Of a stretch of DNA of 8,910 nt, positions 6,660 through 8,910 are shown one piece after another. The stretch covers positions 1 to 8,910 of the forward strand of contig JAUWXV010000155.1 of the NCBI GenBank assembly GCA_030616165.1. The letters run 5' to 3'. This DNA is from a bacterium (GTDB taxonomy: Bacteria; SM23-31; JAUVVT01). Every line of letters begins with the position of its first letter. Positions within the stretch are counted from its first letter, which is position 1. The notes under the pieces were generated by a model. It saw nothing but the letters and a program-made list of their open reading frames with translations. It was not told where the DNA came from and ran no database searches. The position numbers and the translations under genes are program-made.

Positions 6660-7100
6660 ATGAGAGCGGTAATTCAAAGGGTCAAATGGAGTAGGGTTAA
6701 GGTAGATGGGAACGTTGTTGGGGAGATTAAAAAAGGATTGATTATCCTTCTTGGTGTTTCGGTCGATGATAACGAAGAAAACGTAAGGTATCTTGCGGAC
6801 AAATGCGTTAACTTGCGAATATTTAACGATAGTGAAGGGAAAATGAATTTATCTGTACTTGATGTTAGTGGAGAAATTTTATCTATTTCGCAATTTACTT
6901 TATATGCTGACACAAGAAAGGGAAGGAGACCAAGTTTTGTTGGAGCTGCTGACCCGATAAAAGGTGAAAAGTTATACGAAAAGTTTAATCAGTATTTAAG
7001 TGATACTGGCTTGAAAATACAAACGGGTATATTTGGAGCCATGATGGAAGTTGAACTATTGAACGATGGTCCGGTAACCATTATTGTCGATTCAAAATAG
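6660..7100 (+). CDS. dtd: D-aminoacyl-tRNA deacylase (Dtd)
   Basis: A cytoplasmic proofreading enzyme that hydrolyses the ester bond of D-amino acids (and glycine on tRNA-Ala) mischarged to tRNA, 146 aa, the usual length. The two family hallmarks are intact: SQFTLYAD at residues 77-84 (active-site Ser-Gln-Phe-Thr) and NDGPVT at 135-140 (Gly-cisPro chirality filter). KGRRPSF (87-93) is also typical. I place the start at ATG 6660 because the family begins with MRAVIQRV. An in-frame TTG at 6627 would add 11 unrelated residues and has no ribosome site. GGAGA (6636-6640) lies about 19 bases from ATG 6660, too far for normal use, so the initiation signal is unclear. The gene stands alone between a terminator and a 312-base gap, and is less AT-rich than the polysaccharide genes to its left. 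Confidence 0.96.
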   Translation: MRAVIQRVKWSRVKVDGNVVGEIKKGLIILLGVSVDDNEENVRYLADKCVNLRIFNDSEGKMNLSVLDVSGEILSISQFTLYADTRKGRRPSFVGAADPIKGEKLYEKFNQYLSDTGLKIQTGIFGAMMEVELLNDGPVTIIVDSK

Positions 7101-7412
7101 GTGCATTCCTTTTAATTTTATCCCTTTTTAATTTTTAAATTATTATATTATATTAAATAGCATGAATAGTTTATTAGATTCTTTATTTTCTTAGACAAAT
7201 TATTGAAATTATTAAAAATATTACAGAATTACATTTAAAACAGGTTTAGGCTCTATCACTATTGTCATTCCGATCCTGATACATGTTCAGGATCTTCGGA
7301 ATCTTTTATTTATAGATCCTGAAATAAATTCAGGATGACAGGAAAAGGGTAAATAAATTTAAAATAACAATAACAGAATTTATAAATAAATCAGATTAGA
7401 TTTTTTAGAATT
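7101..7412. other. 312-base gap between dtd and ispG
   Basis: No gene is visible. The left 160 bases are AT-rich with no strong hairpin, so I see no clear dtd terminator. The middle holds the palindromic repeat at 7263-7340. The right 70 bases before ispG are again AT-rich; TAGAAT (7406-7411) sits directly before the ispG start codon but has no convincing partner hexamer. Confidence 0.6.
7263..7340. repeat. palindromic intergenic repeat, TGTCATTCC type
   Basis: The unit begins TGTCAT (7263-7268) and ends ATGACA (7335-7340), an inverted pair. Inside are two hairpins. In the first, ATTCCGATCCTGA (7267-7279) pairs with TTCAGGATCTTCGGAAT (7286-7302) apart from a three-base bulge. In the second, ATCCTGAA (7316-7323) pairs perfectly with TTCAGGAT (7329-7336) over a 5-base loop. 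The core ATCCTGA/TCAGGAT thus occurs twice in each direction. Short palindromes with TGTCATTCC and GGATGACA ends are widespread dispersed intergenic repeats in many bacterial genomes; no protein is encoded. Transcribed RNA would fold strongly and might affect dtd or ispG message ends. Confidence 0.75.
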
Positions 7413-8468
7413 ATGGAAAGGAAAAAAACAAAGAAGGTTTTTGTAAAGGATGTTGTAATTGGAGGTGGAGAACCTGTATCTGTTCAATCTATGACTAAAA
7501 CAAGGACAGAAGATATAAAATCGACAATAAGGCAGATAAAGGAATTAGAAGAATATGGATGCCAGATAGTCCGTTCGGCTGTTCCCAATATGGAGGCGGC
7601 GATGGCGGTAAGGGAGATAATAAAGAATATAAAAATTCCACTGGTTGCTGATATTCATTTTGACTATCGGCTGGCTCTGGCGGTTCTTGATGGGGGTATT
7701 GATAAAATAAGGATTAATCCGGGCAATATCGGTTCTGTAGAGAGAATTAACAAGGTTCTTAAAAAAGCAAAGGAACTGTCTGTTCCCATTAGAATAGGAG
7801 TGAATTCGGGTTCACTTGAAAAGGATATACTGAATAAATATAAAAAACCGACCCCTGAAGCCCTTGTAGAGAGCGCATTGAGGCATGTAAAGATTTGTGA
7901 AGAGGCTGATTTTGACCAGATTGTTATATCAATCAAATCCTCGGATGTAAATCTGATGGTTGATTCATATCGCCTTATATCGAAAAAGGTAGATTATCCT
8001 CTACACCTTGGTGTGACCGAGGCAGGTTCTGTGTGGTCTGGTACTATTAAATCGGCAGTGGGAATAGGAACACTGCTTGCGGAGGGTATCGGAAATACAA
8101 TAAGGGTATCGCTGACTGGAAGTCCAGTGGAAGAGGTTAAAGCTGCTAAGGAGATTTTAAAATCCCTGAACCTAAGGAATGATAGTATAACCTTGATTTC
8201 CTGCCCTACCTGTGGGAGAATCCAGGCAGACCTTATTGATATTGTAAATAAGTTAGAAAAGGAGATATATAAATTTAATAAGCCTTTAAAAGTTGCTGTT
8301 ATGGGATGTGCTGTTAATGGACCCGGAGAGGCAAAAGAAGCTGATATCGGTGCTGCATTTGGGAAGAAATCTGCTATAATCTTTAAAAAGGGTTCTGTTA
8401 TTGGAAAGGTTCCTGAGGAGAAGGTTATCGAAACTCTAATTTCTGAAATTAAAAACTGGAATGTTTAA
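7413..8468 (+). CDS. ispG: 4-hydroxy-3-methylbut-2-en-1-yl diphosphate synthase (IspG/GcpE)
   Basis: IspG catalyses the penultimate step of the MEP isoprenoid pathway, reducing 2-C-methyl-D-erythritol 2,4-cyclodiphosphate to HMBPP with a [4Fe-4S] cluster in the cytoplasm. The protein is 351 aa, a normal length for the short bacterial type without the inserted domain of plant and Chlamydia enzymes. The N-terminal TIM-barrel part shows VSVQSMTKTRTED (22-34), VADIHFDYRLAL (78-89) and IRINPGNIG (99-107). The cluster ligands are complete: Cys264 and Cys267 in SCPTCGR, Cys299 in GCAVNGPGEA and Glu306. Their spacing (3, 32, 7) equals that of E. coli Cys270, Cys273, Cys305 and Glu312. No Shine-Dalgarno sequence precedes the ATG, but the family N-terminus supports this start. 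It is transcribed in the same direction as the TPR gene 62 bases downstream. Confidence 0.97.
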   Translation: MERKKTKKVFVKDVVIGGGEPVSVQSMTKTRTEDIKSTIRQIKELEEYGCQIVRSAVPNMEAAMAVREIIKNIKIPLVADIHFDYRLALAVLDGGIDKIRINPGNIGSVERINKVLKKAKELSVPIRIGVNSGSLEKDILNKYKKPTPEALVESALRHVKICEEADFDQIVISIKSSDVNLMVDSYRLISKKVDYPLHLGVTEAGSVWSGTIKSAVGIGTLLAEGIGNTIRVSLTGSPVEEVKAAKEILKSLNLRNDSITLISCPTCGRIQADLIDIVNKLEKEIYKFNKPLKVAVMGCAVNGPGEAKEADIGAAFGKKSAIIFKKGSVIGKVPEEKVIETLISEIKNWNV

Positions 8469-8480
8469 GTTAAAGAATTA

Positions 8481-8520
8481 GCAATTATTTACCGATTTAA
8501 AAAAAGAATATTATAATTGC
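8481..8520. repeat. 8-bp inverted repeat in the ispG-TPR gap
   Basis: GCAATTAT (8481-8488) is exactly complementary to ATAATTGC (8513-8520) across a 24-base spacer. It is AT-rich and lacks a following T run, so it is a poor terminator. The right arm overlaps a possible -10 hexamer, so it could be an operator, or chance. Confidence 0.3.
8488..8517 (+). promoter_or_regulatory. possible promoter for the TPR lipoprotein gene
   Basis: TTTACC (8488-8493, four of six bases of the -35 consensus) and TATAAT (8512-8517) have an 18-base spacer. Predicted transcription start is near 8524, giving a leader of about 7 bases before ATG 8531, and no ribosome site is present there. This is weak evidence in AT-rich DNA. 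Confidence 0.3.
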
Positions 8521-8530
8521 CATACATCAA

Positions 8531-8910
8531 ATGAAAAGATTTAATAAATATTTTTTTAAAAATTTAAATTTCAAAATTTTATTTATTTTGCTAATTATTT
8601 TTATATTTGAGAGTTGTACTATACCTTTCATAGGTGCAAAACGAGGAGATAGTGTTTCATCAATATTTGATAAAGAAGGTTACTTAAATATAAATGAATA
8701 TTCTTTCAGAGAGTATGAATGGAACAGAGATTCAAGGACTTCAGAAGAGATTTATATCAGGGGTCTTTCTGATTATTTCTTCAAGGGTCAGTATGATAGA
8801 GCAGAAGTAATTTTTAACAGCGCTCTTAAAATATACAGAAAAGATGCAAGAATTTATACCAGACTTGCTGAATGTTATGCGAGATTGGGTGATTATAATA
8901 AGGCGCTTTC
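8531..8910 (+). CDS. TPR-repeat lipoprotein, 3' end outside the window
   Basis: The first 126 codons of a longer gene are visible. The N-terminus is basic (MKRFNKYFFKN), followed by a hydrophobic stretch and IFESC, with Cys29 as a plausible lipidation site although the lipobox lacks the usual Leu at -3 and small residue at -2. A linker follows with RGDSVSSIFDKEGYL. From about residue 76 come TPR-like helices: IRGLSDYFFKGQYDRAEVIF, then SALKIYRKDARIYTRLAECY, then ARLGDYNKAL at the window edge, with the spacing of about 34 residues and Gly/Ala/Tyr positions of TPRs. Such proteins are usually protein-protein scaffolds on the periplasmic side of a membrane, often in outer-membrane assembly or export systems; the specific partner is unknown. 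No Shine-Dalgarno sequence precedes the ATG at 8531. Confidence 0.8.
   Translation, partial: MKRFNKYFFKNLNFKILFILLIIFIFESCTIPFIGAKRGDSVSSIFDKEGYLNINEYSFREYEWNRDSRTSEEIYIRGLSDYFFKGQYDRAEVIFNSALKIYRKDARIYTRLAECYARLGDYNKAL

Noticed and set aside
6674-6913. Minus-strand open frame of 79 codons.
   Set aside because: It is antisense to dtd, which has intact family motifs on the + strand.
7664-7936. Minus-strand open frame of 90 codons.
   Set aside because: It is antisense to ispG, with low-complexity Ser/Leu-rich translation and no ribosome site.

Overview
The window comes from an AT-rich bacterial chromosome that I cannot place taxonomically. It is probably diderm: it has an O-antigen-type polysaccharide cluster with a flippase and a polymerase/ligase, makes isoprenoids by the MEP route (IspG), and encodes a predicted TPR lipoprotein. 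Strong Shine-Dalgarno sequences are present before some genes and absent before others. All well-supported genes are on the + strand.

Positions 1-6311 are a surface-polysaccharide operon segment. In order it holds a 5'-truncated GT4 glycosyltransferase, an NAD-dependent sugar-nucleotide epimerase/dehydratase, a WecG/TagA/CpsF (GT26) glycosyltransferase, a short gene scar, a Wzx-type flippase, an O-antigen ligase/polymerase-like membrane protein, and a secreted protein of unknown function. Together they would prepare a nucleotide sugar, assemble a lipid-linked glycan, flip it across the inner membrane, and polymerise or transfer it. The scar at 2652-2822 looks like a fusion of the start of a methyltransferase gene and the end of a glycosyltransferase gene, which suggests that at least two genes were lost by deletion.

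Positions 6312-6659 are a junction. They contain an orphan piece that fits the 3' end of a tRNA (T-loop, 3' T-stem strand, 3' acceptor strand) with no 5' part, followed at once by a good intrinsic terminator. Base composition changes here: hand-counted lines in the polysaccharide block are 15-23% GC, and lines in the genes to the right are 32-57%. The simplest reading is the right-hand attachment site of an element integrated in a tRNA gene, with the polysaccharide block on the inserted side. This is inference, because no integrase is visible.

Positions 6660-8910 are housekeeping sequence: dtd (D-aminoacyl-tRNA deacylase), a gap carrying a TGTCATTCC-type palindromic repeat, ispG with all its cluster ligands, and the start of a TPR lipoprotein gene cut by the window end. 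I found no CRISPR array, transposase, integrase or defence system. The most unusual signals are the tRNA 3'-end fragment at the composition break and the chimeric gene scar.
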